Positions 1 through 8,973 of a stretch of DNA of 64,000 nt are shown in pieces. The position numbers and the translations under genes are program-made. The stretch is from contig DBFVEH010000021.1 in assembly GCA_048526005.1 (NCBI GenBank), forward strand, positions 310,001 to 374,000, given 5' to 3'. The notes under the pieces were generated by a model that was not told the DNA's origin, did not search any database, and worked only from the letters and a program-made list of their open reading frames with translations. How positions within the stretch are numbered: the stretch's first letter is position 1; every line of letters begins with the position of its first letter. The stretch comes from QALR01 sp900552255. Its GTDB lineage: Bacteria > Bacillota > Clostridia > Oscillospirales > CAG-272.

Positions 1-1048
1 GATCAGTCAGCTTTATATGGCTTTTTCCGAAATTCTCAAGCATATCGGAATGAGCTCGTCTGCCAAAGCGGGCTATGGAAAGATAGTTAAAATGATTTTT
101 AGCAGCGCAATCGGCAAAATTGATATAATGATCCCCATAAATATTGACTTTGGCGATATACTCCCCCATATTCCGGATAAATGGATGATCGAACACGTCG
201 ACCGCACCGCCTGTCATGTCATATATAAGCTCCAAGCAATCAAAATAACAGGCGCCGGCTTCATTCCAGTATCCGGGACCCTCGTCACAACCGCCGTCAT
301 CATGATAGCCGCTTGTAAAATGATCGAGGATGACAAATGTTTTTTGAAGCACATTCTTTCTTGTTTTGATCGATTTTTCACAAAGCGCGCATACAGTGAG
401 AACATTGGACGCAATCCATGGACACCAATTGTTGATTCTACGTCCGGAAAAGCCCATCCACCACTGCTTGTCATTGTTTAAAAACGGCAAGGTGATGCGT
501 CGGTTCAGCTCATAAAGGATACGATCGCAAATAAGAGGCGTGATCGCATCCAACCGATCTCCGAGCATATGATAAACAAAGGCCAAAAGAGCGCCCGTTT
601 CCGCTGAAAAAAGATCGATAAAATCGACTTCCTCTTTATAGGCATACGGAAGCGGACAATCCATATCCGGAAGCGACGGGTTATGTGCCGGTACGACCCA
701 TGTGCTTTCTTCAAGCAACAGCCAAATACCGTCGACAATTTTATCGATAAATCTGCCCTTTTTCTCGATAGATTCGGCAAGTGCAAGGTACAAAACGATT
801 TTTCTTCGTTTGTAATATAAATCTTGATAAACAGAACGGTTGCCGTTTCTTTTGAACTGCATATAGATGCCTGCCGGAAGTATGTCATATTCCATGGCTT
901 CGTATTTTTCCGCCCGTTTTATAAGATCGTCATGCCAGCACGGCTGAATATGCAGACCTCCGATATCGGAAAAAAGCTGAAAACGGTCAACCGGCAAAAT
1001 CGATTCCGCAAGACCGGAATATTTTAAAGTTTCAAAAATCTTTGGCAT
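1..1048 (-). CDS. Heparinase II/III-like protein (C-terminal part cut off by window edge)
   Basis: Reading leftwards from the ATG at 1048, the frame stays open for 349 codons to the window edge, so the gene is partial. An AGGAG site lies just before the start. Residues 249-265 hold HDDGGCDEGPGYWNEAG and residues 206-215 NNWCPWIASN. Both resemble the conserved DG.EGP.YW and NNW.PW.N blocks of heparinase II/III-like polysaccharide lyases, which have an alpha/alpha-toroid domain followed by a beta-sheet domain; the latter would lie outside the window. No signal peptide is visible at the N-terminus, so the part seen looks cytoplasmic. In this family that would fit a lyase acting on imported oligosaccharides, but the substrate cannot be told. 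A terminator separates it from the upstream gene. Confidence 0.7.
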   Translation of the reverse strand, partial: MPKIFETLKYSGLAESILPVDRFQLFSDIGGLHIQPCWHDDLIKRAEKYEAMEYDILPAGIYMQFKRNGNRSVYQDLYYKRRKIVLYLALAESIEKKGRFIDKIVDGIWLLLEESTWVVPAHNPSLPDMDCPLPYAYKEEVDFIDLFSAETGALLAFVYHMLGDRLDAITPLICDRILYELNRRITLPFLNNDKQWWMGFSGRRINNWCPWIASNVLTVCALCEKSIKTRKNVLQKTFVILDHFTSGYHDDGGCDEGPGYWNEAGACYFDCLELIYDMTGGAVDVFDHPFIRNMGEYIAKVNIYGDHYINFADCAAKNHFNYLSIARFGRRAHSDMLENFGKSHIKLTD

Positions 1049-1070
1049 ATCATAAGCTCCTGTCAACAAA

Positions 1071-1094
1071 AAACAGACGGCTTTCCGTCTGTTT
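1071..1094 (-). terminator. Intrinsic terminator after the small unknown gene
   Basis: Perfect 10-bp stem (AAACAGACGG / CCGTCTGTTT) with a 4-nt loop. Read on the minus strand it runs into a T-rich tract. It lies between the stop of the 98-residue gene and the start of the heparinase-like gene. Confidence 0.85.
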
Positions 1095-1096
1095 CT

Positions 1097-1393
1097 TTAT
1101 ATCGCCGGATCGGCCAATGCCCGTTCAAGCCATATGGTGCCGATATCAAATGCGTCATATAAGCCCGATTTATTTCCTTGTTTGATAATTTTGGGGTTCT
1201 CCCCCGTGGTAAGCACCTGCACCAATATATTGTCGGGTATCTCAGTATTTCCGGATTTTTTATTTGTGAGTATCATCATAAAAAGATAACATTTTTCTGT
1301 CATATCACCGTAACAGATGACGTTTTTTTCCCGGACAAGCGGTTTGCCCTTATAAATCAGATATTGACCCTCCAACGGCAGCTTTTCACTCAT
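1097..1393 (-). CDS. Small hypothetical protein
   Basis: About 98 residues, beginning MSEKLPLEG. The start at 1393 is chosen because an AGAAAGG-like ribosome site lies about 10 nt upstream; the ATGs at 1399 and 1402 are too close to that site. I do not recognise the family. The protein is soluble, with no membrane segment or signal peptide, and carries a few cysteines (VICYGDMTEKCYLF). It follows the divIC-like gene by about 90 nt and ends at a strong terminator, so it is probably the last gene of the yabP-yabQ-divIC unit. Confidence 0.55.
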   Translation of the reverse strand: MSEKLPLEGQYLIYKGKPLVREKNVICYGDMTEKCYLFMMILTNKKSGNTEIPDNILVQVLTTGENPKIIKQGNKSGLYDAFDIGTIWLERALADPAI

Positions 1394-1482
1394 TTTCATC
1401 ATACCTTTCTCACGGATGATTTTTATATCTTTTTTATTATAACATCTTGTTATATGATTTGTCAAGAGCCGGAACAGCTCGC

Positions 1483-1755
1483 TCAATCCTCGGCGGGTAT
1501 AAAAACGATTTCCCCGTTTTTATGATATCCCAGCACTTCCCTTGCATATTTTTCAATGTAGTCTTCCTTGGGGAGCGAAAGATCGTATTCCATTTTTTCA
1601 ATGGATTTACGATATTCATCAAGAGAGGCAGACAGCTGCTCTTTTTCTTTTTCCAAATCGCCAAGCTGCACATACAGAGAAATGATGGCAACCGTCAAAA
1701 GGAGTGCTGCACAGCCAAGCGCAATTTTAACAAAGGTACTCGTTTTCACCTTCAT
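1483..1755 (-). CDS. divIC: Septum formation initiator (DivIC/FtsB-like)
   Basis: About 90 residues: a short basic N-terminus (MKVKTSTF), one membrane helix at about residues 10-30 (IALGCAALLLTVAIISLYV), then a predicted coiled coil (LGDLEKEKEQLSASLDEYRK) and a C-terminal segment LPKEDYIEKYAREVLGY. That last block is typical of DivIC/FtsB, small bitopic proteins that bridge FtsL to the divisome. The start at 1755 follows GGAGAGA and is preferred over upstream in-frame codons. It overlaps the end of yabQ by 29 nt, the usual yabP-yabQ-divIC arrangement in spore formers. Confidence 0.85.
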   Translation of the reverse strand: MKVKTSTFVKIALGCAALLLTVAIISLYVQLGDLEKEKEQLSASLDEYRKSIEKMEYDLSLPKEDYIEKYAREVLGYHKNGEIVFIPAED

Positions 1756-2392
1756 ATCCGAATCTCTCCTTTTGATATACAGCGAAGCCGCACCCCGCAG
1801 CCGCAAGCATGTCGGTTTTCATTCTGTCGCTGTAAGCCTTCCTTTTTTTGTTTTGAATGGAGACCAAAAGCCGCCCCAACGTCACTTGATAAACATATCG
1901 CATAATTTTTTGGATTCCGTTTGTTATCAGCTTAACCGGGAATATTATAGCATATAAACTCCAATAAATCAAGCAGCGGAACAGAAATATAATTTGTTTT
2001 GCAAATACCGTCACAAGCCGTCCTAATGTCCGATTATAAAGTATGAAGCCCAGAATCGAAGCAAGCAGACAATAAATTCTGATTTCTCCTCCATTGGTAT
2101 GAAAAATAAAAAGGATTTCGGTGACGGCAGCAATCAGCCAAAAAAGGATATCTTCGATAAATACGATGATTTTATCGGCGATTTTGACGGATTTTGTTTT
2201 GAAAACACGCGAAAAGCTTCCAAACAGCGGCTTCCTCGGACGGATCTTATCGTATAGACCTCCTGAAATCGCCAGTTCTGATGCTCTGCTGATCCTCAAA
2301 ATTCTGAATATATCATATACAATACCCAAAAAAACACCCGGAAGCAGAAAAATCAGAATAAGCTGATAGGAATCGTAAAAAAAGCCGTTCAT
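1727..2392 (-). CDS. yabQ: Spore cortex biosynthesis protein YabQ
   Basis: 221 residues. The N-terminal half holds hydrophobic helices (about 9-27 LILIFLLPGVFLGIVYDIF, then helices around 80-105 and 110-125) and the C-terminus is basic. The motif GVFLGIVYDIFRILR is characteristic of YabQ, a membrane protein that Bacillus needs for spore cortex formation. The start overlaps the stop of yabP in an ATGA arrangement, and the 3' end overlaps divIC. Its position after yabP matches the family context, which is the strongest support. Confidence 0.85.
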   Translation of the reverse strand: MNGFFYDSYQLILIFLLPGVFLGIVYDIFRILRISRASELAISGGLYDKIRPRKPLFGSFSRVFKTKSVKIADKIIVFIEDILFWLIAAVTEILFIFHTNGGEIRIYCLLASILGFILYNRTLGRLVTVFAKQIIFLFRCLIYWSLYAIIFPVKLITNGIQKIMRYVYQVTLGRLLVSIQNKKRKAYSDRMKTDMLAAAGCGFAVYQKERFGYEGENEYLC

Positions 2393-2670
2393 TTCATGAC
2401 CTTTGAGAAAAATCCGCCCTTTTTGGTGGTTTCTTTATCGTTATAGAGCATCGAGCGTATGAAACCTTCTACTGTCATATTGCCGTTGGATACGTCAAGC
2501 GTTGTAATATGAAGCCCGGTTCCCTCGATCAGCAGATTTCCGTTTCCTGTGACGAGATATACGCTCATTTCATCAAAGCTGATAACGTCCTCAATGCCCG
2601 TAAGATTCAAGATTTCTCTGTTTTTTAAAGCAAGACTGGTTTCCTTTGCTTCGTTTTGAAGTTCCGCCAA
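2389..2670 (-). CDS. yabP: Sporulation protein YabP
   Basis: About 93 residues with the YabP/YqfC-type core (LALKNREILNLTGIEDVISF followed by LLIEGTGLHITTLDVSNGNM). YabP is a small sporulation protein needed for cortex formation. A TTG start at 2670 is preferred because AAGGGTG lies about 7 nt upstream. The in-frame GTG at 2679 leaves no room for a ribosome site. It ends in an ATGA overlap with yabQ, so the two are translationally coupled. Confidence 0.85.
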   Translation of the reverse strand: MAELQNEAKETSLALKNREILNLTGIEDVISFDEMSVYLVTGNGNLLIEGTGLHITTLDVSNGNMTVEGFIRSMLYNDKETTKKGGFFSKVMK

Positions 2671-2744
2671 AACAATCACCCTTTCACATATTTTTTATCC
2701 TTGATTATAAATATGCCGGATGTATGCGGAATATAACCTTTAAA

Positions 2745-2987
2745 CTAATCAATGACCTCATAAAGCTCGGCGGCATCATTTTTCAGTGTGTGCTCTTTTA
2801 TATCGCGGACTCTAACATGCAAAATGCGCTCTCCAAAAGCGATTTCTATGATATCGCCGACTTTTACTTCGTAAGAAGCTTTTGCAGCTCTGCCGTTGAC
2901 TTTTACATGCTCGGAGTCGCATGCGCTGTTGGCAACTGTCCGTCTTTTGATGATCCGAGAGACCTTTAAGAATTTATCGAGGCGCAT
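2745..2987 (-). CDS. S4-domain RNA-binding protein (RlbA/YabO/Hsp15 type)
   Basis: 80 residues consisting almost wholly of one S4 RNA-binding domain: MRLDKFLKVSRIIKRRTVAN, then VKVNGRAAKASYEVKVGD. This small protein class is found next to hup and yabP in Firmicutes and is thought to act on ribosomal RNA. The ATG at 2987 follows GGGAG. A hairpin terminator sits between it and hup, so its transcription probably depends on readthrough from the hup promoter. Confidence 0.85.
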   Translation of the reverse strand: MRLDKFLKVSRIIKRRTVANSACDSEHVKVNGRAAKASYEVKVGDIIEIAFGERILHVRVRDIKEHTLKNDAAELYEVID

Positions 2988-3030
2988 ATCTCCCTTCAGC
3001 TCCTTTGATTTTGATAGATTTGATAAAAAA

Positions 3031-3054
3031 CAAAGCTGCACCAAGGCAGCTTTG
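3031..3054 (-). terminator. Terminator/attenuator between hup and the S4-protein gene
   Basis: 9-bp stem CAAAGCTGC / GCAGCTTTG with a 6-nt loop, followed on the minus strand by TTTTTT. It should end most hup transcripts and set a lower level for the downstream sporulation-linked genes. Confidence 0.8.
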
Positions 3055-3064
3055 CTTCAATCGA

Positions 3065-3340
3065 TCACTTATTAACAGCATCCTTGAGTGTTTTGCTTGC
3101 GGAAAATGCAGGATATTTGGATGCGGGAATCGAAATGACCTCCTGCGTCTTGGGGTTTCTGCCGGTTCTTGCGGCTCTTGTTTTCACCTCAAAGGAGCCG
3201 AGACCGGAAATTTGAACCTTATCTCCGGCTACAAGCGCTTCCGAGACAGCGTCAACTGTTGCCGCAACTGCTGCTTCGGCGTCTTTTTTCTTGAGTCCCG
3301 TCTTTGCTACGATAGCGTCGATGAGTTGTGTCTTATTCAT
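3065..3340 (-). CDS. hup: HU-type DNA-binding protein
   Basis: 91 residues beginning MNKTQLIDAIVAKTGL, with the HU signature GSFEVKTRAARTGRNPKTQE near residue 50 and a typical C-terminus (KTLKDAVNK). HU is the main bacterial nucleoid protein; it binds and bends DNA as a dimer. The ATG at 3340 follows AAAGGG by 8 nt; a TTG two codons upstream is not favoured. A strong sigma-A-like promoter lies just upstream and a terminator just downstream, so it is probably highly expressed as a monocistronic RNA. Confidence 0.95.
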   Translation of the reverse strand: MNKTQLIDAIVAKTGLKKKDAEAAVAATVDAVSEALVAGDKVQISGLGSFEVKTRAARTGRNPKTQEVISIPASKYPAFSASKTLKDAVNK

Positions 3341-3392
3341 GTTCAAAATCCCTTTCTTTACTTAGCACGACGTGCTTTTTTTAACTGGTAAC

Positions 3393-3421
3393 AGTATACC
3401 ATCATTTTTCCCCATTTACAA
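3393..3421 (-). promoter_or_regulatory. Sigma-A-type promoter of hup
   Basis: On the minus strand TTGTAA, a 17-nt spacer and TATACT, about 50 nt upstream of the hup start. Confidence 0.75.
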
Positions 3422-3497
3422 GGCTTTTTTCACATTTTTTATAATTTATAGTAAAAAATCAAGAAAATTCGGACAAAAAGATAAAATACCGCCGAAA

Positions 3498-6400
3498 TCA
3501 AAACAAACGGATCTGATTTGTCTCGGAAAGTCCCTCAAGCACGCCGCCGGATTCTAAGATTTCCACCACTGCTTTTGAAATGCCTGTGCGCTGCTTCAAT
3601 TCTTCGACCGACAAAAATTCTCCTTCCTCACGCGCCTCCTGAAGCTTCTGTGCCGCAGCCTCTCCAAGTCCGGGGAGACTGCCGAAAGGAAGTCTGATCG
3701 CGCCGGATTCGGGAAAAAAAAGCTTAGCATCCGATCTATACAGATCGACCGGCAGAAATTTATATCCGCGTCCTAAATACTCATACGCGATTTCCATGGC
3801 CGCATAAGTATCGTCATCCTTTTGCGTGCGTTCCTTTTTGTCCTTTCCCTTGATTTCGTCGAGAAGTCTGCGAACCGCAGATTTTCCTTTTGCCGCAATG
3901 AGGCCGTCGAAACCATCCGGCGCTGCGCTGAAATATCCGCAGTAAAAGACGATTGGCTGATGCACCTTGAACCAGCCGAGCCGAATCGCGCTCATCACAT
4001 ATGCCGCGGCATGGGCTTTCGGAAACATGTAACGTATCTTTGTCAAGCTATCGATATACCATGTATCTACGTTTTTTGCTTTCATGGCTGCGATCATATC
4101 CTCCGGCAACGGCTTCCCGGCCTTGTTTTTTCGCACGAATTCCATGATTTTGAAAGAGGTGCTGTTATCGAGCCCATATCGAATCAGCGCCAGCATGATG
4201 CTGTCACGTGTACCGACAACCTTTGAGATATCACAAACACCGTTTTTGATTAGGTCCTGTGCGTTTCCGAGCCACAGTCCCGTGCCGTGCGTGAGCCCCG
4301 ATATCTGAAGCAGATCGTTGAAATTTTTCGGTCTTGCTTCAATGACAACCGGCATCACAAAAGAAGTGCCGAATTCCGGCAGTCCAAGCGTTCCGATTTT
4401 GCAGCCGATCTCTTCCGGCGTCGCGCCGAGCGATTCCGTAGAACGGAAAAGCTCGTACACGGCTTCATCGTTCATAGGAACGTCCAAAACGCTCATTCCC
4501 GAAAATTTTTCGAGATATTTGTACTTCGTCGGAACATCATGGCCGAGCTCGTCAAGCTTCAAAAGCGTATCGTGCAGATATTCAAAGGTGAAATGCGTTG
4601 TAACGATATCCGAATTGGGGTCGTCGGCCGGATGCTGGACGGGACAAAAATCGTAGATTTCATATTCCTTGGGAACCACGACGATTCCGCCCGGATGCTG
4701 TCCCGTTGTGCGCTTGACGCCGATACATTTTTTCGTCAGACGGCTAAGCTCCGCTTTGCTGAGATTCAGATTTCTTTCTTCCGCATATTTTGCCGCATAG
4801 CCGTATGCGGTTTTATCGGCGATGCCGCCGATCGTACCGGCGCGGAATACGTTTTCGGCGCCGAACAGCTCTTCCGTATATTTATGTACTTTTCCTTGAA
4901 CCTCGCCGGAAAAATTGAGGTCGATATCCGGGGATTTATCCCCATAAAAGCCGAGAAAGGTTTCAAACGGGATATCATGACCGTCGCCCTTGAGCGACGC
5001 GCCGCAGCGCGGACATTTCTTATCCGGCAGATCGAAACCGGAGCCATAGGAGCCGTCCGTAATGAATTCGGAATATTGACAGGACGGACAATAATAATGC
5101 GGAGGCAGAGGATTGACCTCGGAAATACCCGCCATGGAAGCGACGAAAGAGGAGCCTACCGAGCCGCGGGAACCGACAAGATATCCCTGCTGCTCGCTGT
5201 ACCACACAAGCTTTTGGGCGATCATATAAAGCACGGCAAAGCCGTTTTTGATGATAGAGGTGAGCTCCTTATCGAGCCGCGCTTCCACGATTTCCGGCAA
5301 AGGATCCCCGTACAGTGACTGTGCGCGCTCGTAGCAGATCCGGCGCAGGTCCTCCTCCGCACCCTCCATTTTCGGCGTGAACGTGCCGTCCGGAAACGGG
5401 CGGATTCCGTCCTCGATCATATCCGCGATCTTGTTGGTGTTGGTGACGACGACCTCATATGCCTTCTCTTTGCCGAGATAGGCAAATTCTTCAAGCATTT
5501 CATCGGTTGTACGAAAATAAAGCTCGATATCGCGGTCTGCGTCGTCGTATTTCATGCCGGCAAGCAGGATTTTTCGGTAAATTTCGTCGGTTTTATCGAG
5601 AAAATGCGCGTCGCATGTTGCAACGACCGGCTTTCCGGTCTCCTCGCCGAGCTTTACGATCGTTCGATTGAGCTTGCGAAGCTCTTCTTCGTCGCGTACC
5701 GTTCTGTTGGCGACCATGAATCGGTTATTGGAGATCGGCTGAATTTCAAGATAATCATAGAAATTCGCGAGAGAGACAAGCTCGTCCCACGGTTTTCCTT
5801 CGAGAACCGCACGGTAAAGCTCTCCTGCCTCGCAGGCGGAACCAAGGATGAGGCCTTCCCTATGGGCTTCCAGCACTGTTTTGGGAATTCTCGGACGCTT
5901 TTTATAATATTTCAGGTAGCTGTATGAAATCAGCTTGTAAAGGTTTTTCAGCCCGGTTTTGCTCTTCACAAGCAGGATCATATGATAAGAGCTGAGCTTT
6001 AAGGGATCCGTATGGTCGGACATCGCCTCGGACATCTGCGCGGGTGTGGATATCCCGTCATTTTCGAGCTTCGCCACCATCCGATAGAAGATTCGGGCGC
6101 ACATTTCGGCGTCGTCCGAGGCTCTGTGATGGTTGAAATCGCCAAGTCCGAAGTATTCCGCAACCGTATCAAGCTTATGCTTTTTCAGATCGGGATTGAC
6201 AAATCTCGACATGGATACGGTATCCAAATATGCATTGGTAAACGGCAAATTGTGATCTGTCGCCGCTTTTCGGATAAAGCTGATATCAAAAGAGGCGTTA
6301 TGTGCGACAAGCATGCGATTACCGATGAAATCGAGAAAGCTTTTGATGGCTTCTTCCGTTTTCGGGGCACCCTTGACCATCTCATCGCTGATCCCGGTAA

Positions 6401-7868
6401 GCTTTGTGATTTCCTCCGGAATCGGCGTTTCCGGATCGACAAAGGTGTTGAACACCGAAAGGACCTCGTCGTTTTTGACGAGCACCGCGCCGATTTCCGT
6501 GATTTTGCAGCTGAGCGGTGAAAGTCCGGTCGTTTCGATGTCAAAAACGACAAATTCATCGTCAAAGGTAACTCCGCTGTCGCCGTATATCGCCTTTGCT
6601 TCATCGTTGACGTAATATGCCTCCAAACCGTAGAGCACCTTCATGCCGAGCTTTTCCGCGGCTTTCATCGCCTCTTGGTAGCCTTGAACGTTGCCGTGGT
6701 CGGTGATGGCGACCGCACGATGTCCCCATCTGTGCGCCGTTTTTACGGCGACATCCGGCGGGATGATGGCGTCCATCTGAGACATATTGGTATGTAGGTG
6801 CAGCTCCACTCGCTTTTCCGGCGCATAATCCATGCGTTCGATTTTTTTGATCCGCATAACCGCTGCCGGATTTATGATGAGCTCTCCGTCAAAATCGGCG
6901 TCATAACGCAGCGTTCCGAGAACAGCGACCGACATGCCGACGGAAAGCGCCTGATAGTCCTCGCGTTCGCTGTCGGAGGCCGTCGTCCGGAGCATGACGC
7001 TTCCTTCATAGTCGGTTATGGAAAATTCCACGCGATATCGTCCTTTTGTTTTTCGTTCGCTGATCTCGATATCGATGATTTCACCCACCGCGGTGATTCT
7101 TCCCTGCGGTCCCGTCATCGATATGATGGGGGCCGGTTTTATCTCAAACGCTTGTCCGATCAGCGGAATCGCGTCTTTCAGGTCAAATACGGAATAACCG
7201 ATGTGCAGATGTCCGTCCTCGTCGGTAAGCATTTTTGCCGGCGTATCATAGACGCTGGGGCGTTTTCCTGCCGGAGCGGAAAATGAGGCGCTTCCAAAGC
7301 TTTCTTGCGAGAAAGTGTCCCGGCGGCTCGCTCTGAGCTTCATAAGCTCGCTTTTTACATCATTCTCTCCGCGCGGCACATAGCGCTCCGACTTTTTGAA
7401 TCGGATCTCATATTCTATCCCGAACTCTCTGTAAATGATGTCGGCAATTTTCTTACCGACATGGTTGTATTCGATAAATCCGATGCCGCCCTCTCCGAAC
7501 ATGATTTCAATTTCTATCTGATGACCGTCAAAGGAAGGCGTATATTCCTGCAAAAAGCTTTTTGATATAATATTGGTACGGTAGGCCTCCTCCATGATTT
7601 CCGAGAAATAAGCCTCCGTAAAAAGCTCTTTCGGATATTTGGGAAACAGTCTGACCGAGCGGAGCACATAGGCTTTGCCGATATCGTTTTCCAGCTTGTA
7701 TAGCTTCGCCTTGGGAATCAATATGTCGCTTGTAAAATCCAGCTCCACCATGCGGAGATTTTTATCCACACGCATATTTCCTTTTAGAAAAGCTTTTTCC
7801 ATCAAGCGCCGGTTTTCCCCGTCCGGCAGATATCTTGTGAATACCTCAAGCAGCGTTTTTGACGCCAT
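3498..7868 (-). CDS. polC: DNA polymerase III alpha subunit, Gram-positive PolC type
   Basis: 1456 residues, the usual PolC length. In order: N-terminal domain, OB-fold region (about 245-340), first PHP segment with HLHT at 357-360, inserted DEDDh 3'-5' exonuclease with DIET at 443-446, remainder of PHP, then the polymerase core, including VGSRGSVGSSFVAS and the zinc-binding CPSC...CPRC of PolC, and the DIDLNF metal-binding motif. PolC is the essential replicative polymerase of low-GC Gram-positives and carries its own proofreading exonuclease, unlike DnaE. The start follows AAGGAG. The gene lies 15 nt after ispG, the usual Firmicute order. Confidence 0.97.
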   Translation of the reverse strand: MASKTLLEVFTRYLPDGENRRLMEKAFLKGNMRVDKNLRMVELDFTSDILIPKAKLYKLENDIGKAYVLRSVRLFPKYPKELFTEAYFSEIMEEAYRTNIISKSFLQEYTPSFDGHQIEIEIMFGEGGIGFIEYNHVGKKIADIIYREFGIEYEIRFKKSERYVPRGENDVKSELMKLRASRRDTFSQESFGSASFSAPAGKRPSVYDTPAKMLTDEDGHLHIGYSVFDLKDAIPLIGQAFEIKPAPIISMTGPQGRITAVGEIIDIEISERKTKGRYRVEFSITDYEGSVMLRTTASDSEREDYQALSVGMSVAVLGTLRYDADFDGELIINPAAVMRIKKIERMDYAPEKRVELHLHTNMSQMDAIIPPDVAVKTAHRWGHRAVAITDHGNVQGYQEAMKAAEKLGMKVLYGLEAYYVNDEAKAIYGDSGVTFDDEFVVFDIETTGLSPLSCKITEIGAVLVKNDEVLSVFNTFVDPETPIPEEITKLTGISDEMVKGAPKTEEAIKSFLDFIGNRMLVAHNASFDISFIRKAATDHNLPFTNAYLDTVSMSRFVNPDLKKHKLDTVAEYFGLGDFNHHRASDDAEMCARIFYRMVAKLENDGISTPAQMSEAMSDHTDPLKLSSYHMILLVKSKTGLKNLYKLISYSYLKYYKKRPRIPKTVLEAHREGLILGSACEAGELYRAVLEGKPWDELVSLANFYDYLEIQPISNNRFMVANRTVRDEEELRKLNRTIVKLGEETGKPVVATCDAHFLDKTDEIYRKILLAGMKYDDADRDIELYFRTTDEMLEEFAYLGKEKAYEVVVTNTNKIADMIEDGIRPFPDGTFTPKMEGAEEDLRRICYERAQSLYGDPLPEIVEARLDKELTSIIKNGFAVLYMIAQKLVWYSEQQGYLVGSRGSVGSSFVASMAGISEVNPLPPHYYCPSCQYSEFITDGSYGSGFDLPDKKCPRCGASLKGDGHDIPFETFLGFYGDKSPDIDLNFSGEVQGKVHKYTEELFGAENVFRAGTIGGIADKTAYGYAAKYAEERNLNLSKAELSRLTKKCIGVKRTTGQHPGGIVVVPKEYEIYDFCPVQHPADDPNSDIVTTHFTFEYLHDTLLKLDELGHDVPTKYKYLEKFSGMSVLDVPMNDEAVYELFRSTESLGATPEEIGCKIGTLGLPEFGTSFVMPVVIEARPKNFNDLLQISGLTHGTGLWLGNAQDLIKNGVCDISKVVGTRDSIMLALIRYGLDNSTSFKIMEFVRKNKAGKPLPEDMIAAMKAKNVDTWYIDSLTKIRYMFPKAHAAAYVMSAIRLGWFKVHQPIVFYCGYFSAAPDGFDGLIAAKGKSAVRRLLDEIKGKDKKERTQKDDDTYAAMEIAYEYLGRGYKFLPVDLYRSDAKLFFPESGAIRLPFGSLPGLGEAAAQKLQEAREEGEFLSVEELKQRTGISKAVVEILESGGVLEGLSETNQIRLF

Positions 7869-7883
7869 TTCCCAGTGTCTCCT

Positions 7884-8969
7884 TTACTCCAAGTTCGCAA
7901 ATTTTCTGATTTCATCGACGAGCTCGTCCACAATGTTCCGTTCGTTTATGCGGCGAATGATTTTCCCGTGAGAAAACAAAACGGCCTCACCCACAGCGCC
8001 TGCGATCCCGATATCCGCCTCCGCCGCTTCTCCGGGACCGTTTACCACGCAGCCCATGACCGCGACGGTCATTTTCCGGTCGATGTGCAGCGTCGATAGT
8101 TTCTCCTCGAGCTCTTCACAAATCCGAATCAGATCGATTTTTGTCCTGCCGCAGGTCGGGCATGAGATGATATTGATATAATTTTCCGAGGAGAGCCCAC
8201 AAGCCCTCAGGATGGCCTTGGCGGCCTCAATTTCTTGAACGGGGGAATCCGTCAAGGAGACGCGGATCGTGTCTCCTATCCCCTCGCAAAGCAGCGTACC
8301 GATGCCAATCGCCGACTTCAACATTCCTATGTTCCCTCTTCCCGCCTCTGTGACGCCGAGATGGAGGGGATATTCACAAGAGGCTCCCACGATTCTGCTT
8401 GCTTCAATCATTGTCATGACATCGCTTGATTTGATGGAAATGACAATATCGGAAAAGTCGTATTTTTCGAGCAATTTCGCGTGATAAAGCGCGCTCTCCG
8501 CAAGCGCTTCGGGCGTCGGAGCGCCGTATTTTGCAAGGATATGCTTTTCAAGCGAGCCGCTGTTGACGCCGATCCGGATCGGGATGCCCCGTTTCCGGCA
8601 TTCGTCGGCGACCGCCTTTATTTTTTCCTGCGAGCCGATATTTCCCGGATTGATTCTGATTTTATCGATACCGGAGGAAGCCGCCTCCAACGCGATGCGG
8701 TAATCAAAATGGATATCCGCCACAAGCGGTATTCGGATATCGCTCTGTTTCAGTCTGTAAATGGTTTTGCACGCCGCGATATCAGGGACAGCGAGCCGCA
8801 CGATATCGCAGCCGGCGGTCTCAAGCGCTTTGATCTGCCTATATGTCGCGTCATAATCATGCGTGTCCGTGTTCGTCATAGATTGAACCGTGATAGGCGC
8901 TTCGCCGCCTATCACGGTTTTTCCCACAAGAACCGTATGGGTTTTTCTTCTTGATATCTTGATTTCCAT
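7884..8969 (-). CDS. ispG: 4-hydroxy-3-methylbut-2-enyl diphosphate synthase IspG
   Basis: 361 residues. The N-terminal TIM barrel begins with GEAPITVQSMTNTDTHD. The C-terminal half carries the [4Fe-4S] ligands CPTCG near residue 268 and a third Cys in CVVNGPGEA. IspG converts MEcPP to HMBPP, the penultimate step of the MEP isoprenoid pathway, using reduced ferredoxin or flavodoxin. It sits between rseP and polC with tight spacing, in the same operon as dxr, the second step of the same pathway. Confidence 0.96.
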   Translation of the reverse strand: MEIKISRRKTHTVLVGKTVIGGEAPITVQSMTNTDTHDYDATYRQIKALETAGCDIVRLAVPDIAACKTIYRLKQSDIRIPLVADIHFDYRIALEAASSGIDKIRINPGNIGSQEKIKAVADECRKRGIPIRIGVNSGSLEKHILAKYGAPTPEALAESALYHAKLLEKYDFSDIVISIKSSDVMTMIEASRIVGASCEYPLHLGVTEAGRGNIGMLKSAIGIGTLLCEGIGDTIRVSLTDSPVQEIEAAKAILRACGLSSENYINIISCPTCGRTKIDLIRICEELEEKLSTLHIDRKMTVAVMGCVVNGPGEAAEADIGIAGAVGEAVLFSHGKIIRRINERNIVDELVDEIRKFANLE

Positions 8970-8973
8970 ATTT

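Noticed and set aside
3362..3382. Plus-strand terminator AGCACGACGTGCT plus T-run
   Set aside because: No plus-strand gene precedes it; it lies in the hup leader and the stem is only 5 bp.
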